NCBI GenBank assembly: GCA_039801465.1 | Contig: JBDRUT010000003.1 | Span: 77,429-141,428, forward strand | DNA: 64,000 bases | Reading direction: 5' to 3' | Source of the DNA: JAOABV01 sp039801465 | Lineage (GTDB): Bacteria > Hydrothermota > Tepidihabitantia > Tepidihabitantales > CAIPLT01 | Shown here: positions 63,536 to 64,000 of the stretch, in pieces | Position numbering within the stretch: the stretch's first letter is position 1 | Layout of the letters: every line of letters starts with the position of its first letter | The notes under the pieces: model-generated | Told to the model about the DNA's origin: nothing | The model's input: only the letters and a program-made list of their open reading frames with translations | Database searches by the model: none | Translations under genes and position numbers: made by a program

Positions 63536-63860
63536 GAGACCCTTCGTTTTACTCAGGGTGACAATAAGAACAACTGTCATTCTGAGGAGCAAAGCGACGT
63601 AGAATCCCAAATCCTGAATAATATCCGCCTTGAGACCCTTCGTTTCACTCAGGGTGACAAAAAGAACAACTGTCATTCTGAGGAGCGAAGCGACGAAGAA
63701 TCCCAAATCCTGATGAGTGTTTGCTTGGAGACCCTTCGTTTTACTCAGGGTGACAAAAGAGGAGACAGAGTGACAAAAGAGGACTCAGGGTGACCAAAAG
63801 GGGTCCAGAGTCACAAAAGTGAATCCATGGTGACAAAAGGGAAACTCAGGGTGACAGCAT
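63536..63860. repeat. 96-bp tandem repeat built from a palindromic dispersed element
   Basis: Copies begin at 63536, 63632 and 63728, an exact 96-base period. Copies 1 and 2 differ at four places in the first 80 bases and then in the linker; copy 3 breaks off into degenerate GGGTGACAAAA units to about 63860. Within each unit, the ACTCAGGGTGACA arm and the TGTCATTCTGAGG arm are imperfectly complementary, so each forms a hairpin. It is noncoding; open frames across it merely translate the repeat. Confidence 0.85.
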
Positions 63861-63927
63861 TAGAAGACAGGGCAATAAGAAAGAACAGGTGCCAAGGGGA
63901 TAAAGTGTGAAAGTGTCAAGATGACAA

Positions 63928-64000
63928 TCATTTAGCAGGTTCTTGAAATATTCTGGACGCAGGACTTGGTATACTCGGTAATCTAATCCGCAGTCTAATG
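63928..64000 (-). CDS. Possible C-terminal fragment of a gene cut by the window end
   Basis: On the minus strand an open frame runs from the right edge to TGA at 63930-63928 and ends RIFQEPAK. It is too short to identify and the opposite strand is equally open, so this is only a possibility. Confidence 0.15.
   Translation of the reverse strand, partial: IRLRIRLPSIPSPASRIFQEPAK

Noticed and set aside
63518..63706. 62-codon minus-strand frame with internal repeat
   Set aside because: It is only the translation of the 96-base tandem repeat.
63536..63860. CRISPR array
   Set aside because: The period is a 96-base unit with near-identical content throughout rather than short repeats with unique spacers, and no cas genes are near.

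Overview
The window is AT-rich chromosomal DNA from a diderm bacterium. Outer-membrane and envelope genes show this: a LolA-like carrier, a TonB-dependent receptor with a carboxypeptidase-like N-domain, several lipoprotein signals, and a secreted protein ending in a type IX-like (por) sorting domain. These traits, the low GC and the housekeeping gene content fit a Fibrobacteres-Chlorobi-Bacteroidetes-like or candidate-phylum lineage (WOR-3/Stahlbacteria-like). That placement is inference. Gene density is high; there is no prophage, CRISPR array or intact insertion sequence.

Layout. 1-3.5 kb: the start of an HU gene with a long structured leader, a large secreted kelch-like protein, then an AT-rich gap. 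3.5-11.8 kb: housekeeping genes glyS, DUF192, ispE, tRNA-Gln, prs, rplY, pth, ychF, rpsF and ssb. 12-18.3 kb: a surface-sugar cluster with an oxidoreductase-acetyltransferase-zinc-ribbon fusion, a sugar aminotransferase, a sugar epimerase, a GT2 glycosyltransferase and a GT-C membrane glycosyltransferase. 18.3-22.5 kb: an iron-sulfur protein and a methyltransferase between two long gaps, each holding a candidate structured RNA. 22.5-30.4 kb: rpsO-pnp-M16 peptidase, an ornithine cyclodeaminase-like gene, a GT4 glycosyltransferase and an MFS transporter. 30.7-34.7 kb (minus): a small membrane protein, a TtcA-like enzyme, phosphomannomutase, a small secreted protein and LolA. 35.4-39.8 kb: three envelope genes facing a TonB receptor. 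40-46.9 kb (minus): rhomboid, ispF, a GATase, a TPR lipoprotein, folE2, tldE, a decayed tldE copy, tldD and a 2TM protein. 47.8-54.4 kb: a class III aminotransferase, tilS, ftsH, dapA and dapB. 54.7-59.8 kb (minus): an aminotransferase, transketolase, transaldolase and an EamA exporter. 60.2-62 kb: a DUF523-DUF1722 fusion translationally coupled to uvsE. 62.1-64 kb: a sugar-binding lipoprotein and a 96-bp tandem repeat.

The most striking non-coding pattern is promoter placement. At least seven genes (lolA, pmm, ispF, folE2, EamA, DUF523-DUF1722 and the solute-binding lipoprotein) have a TTGA(C/T)-type -35, a 16-18 bp spacer and a TATAAT-like -10 ending only 6-7 bases before the start codon, with no Shine-Dalgarno sequence. 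They are therefore probably transcribed as leaderless mRNAs. Other genes (rpsF, ssb, HU, aminotransferases, tldE and others) have strong GGAGG-type ribosome sites, so both initiation modes seem to coexist. The other leads are a rod-like RNA at 21612-21707, a compact RNA-like element near 18748-18884, the HU leader with an anti-SD segment, a vestigial tldE fragment, and the UV-damage gene pair.
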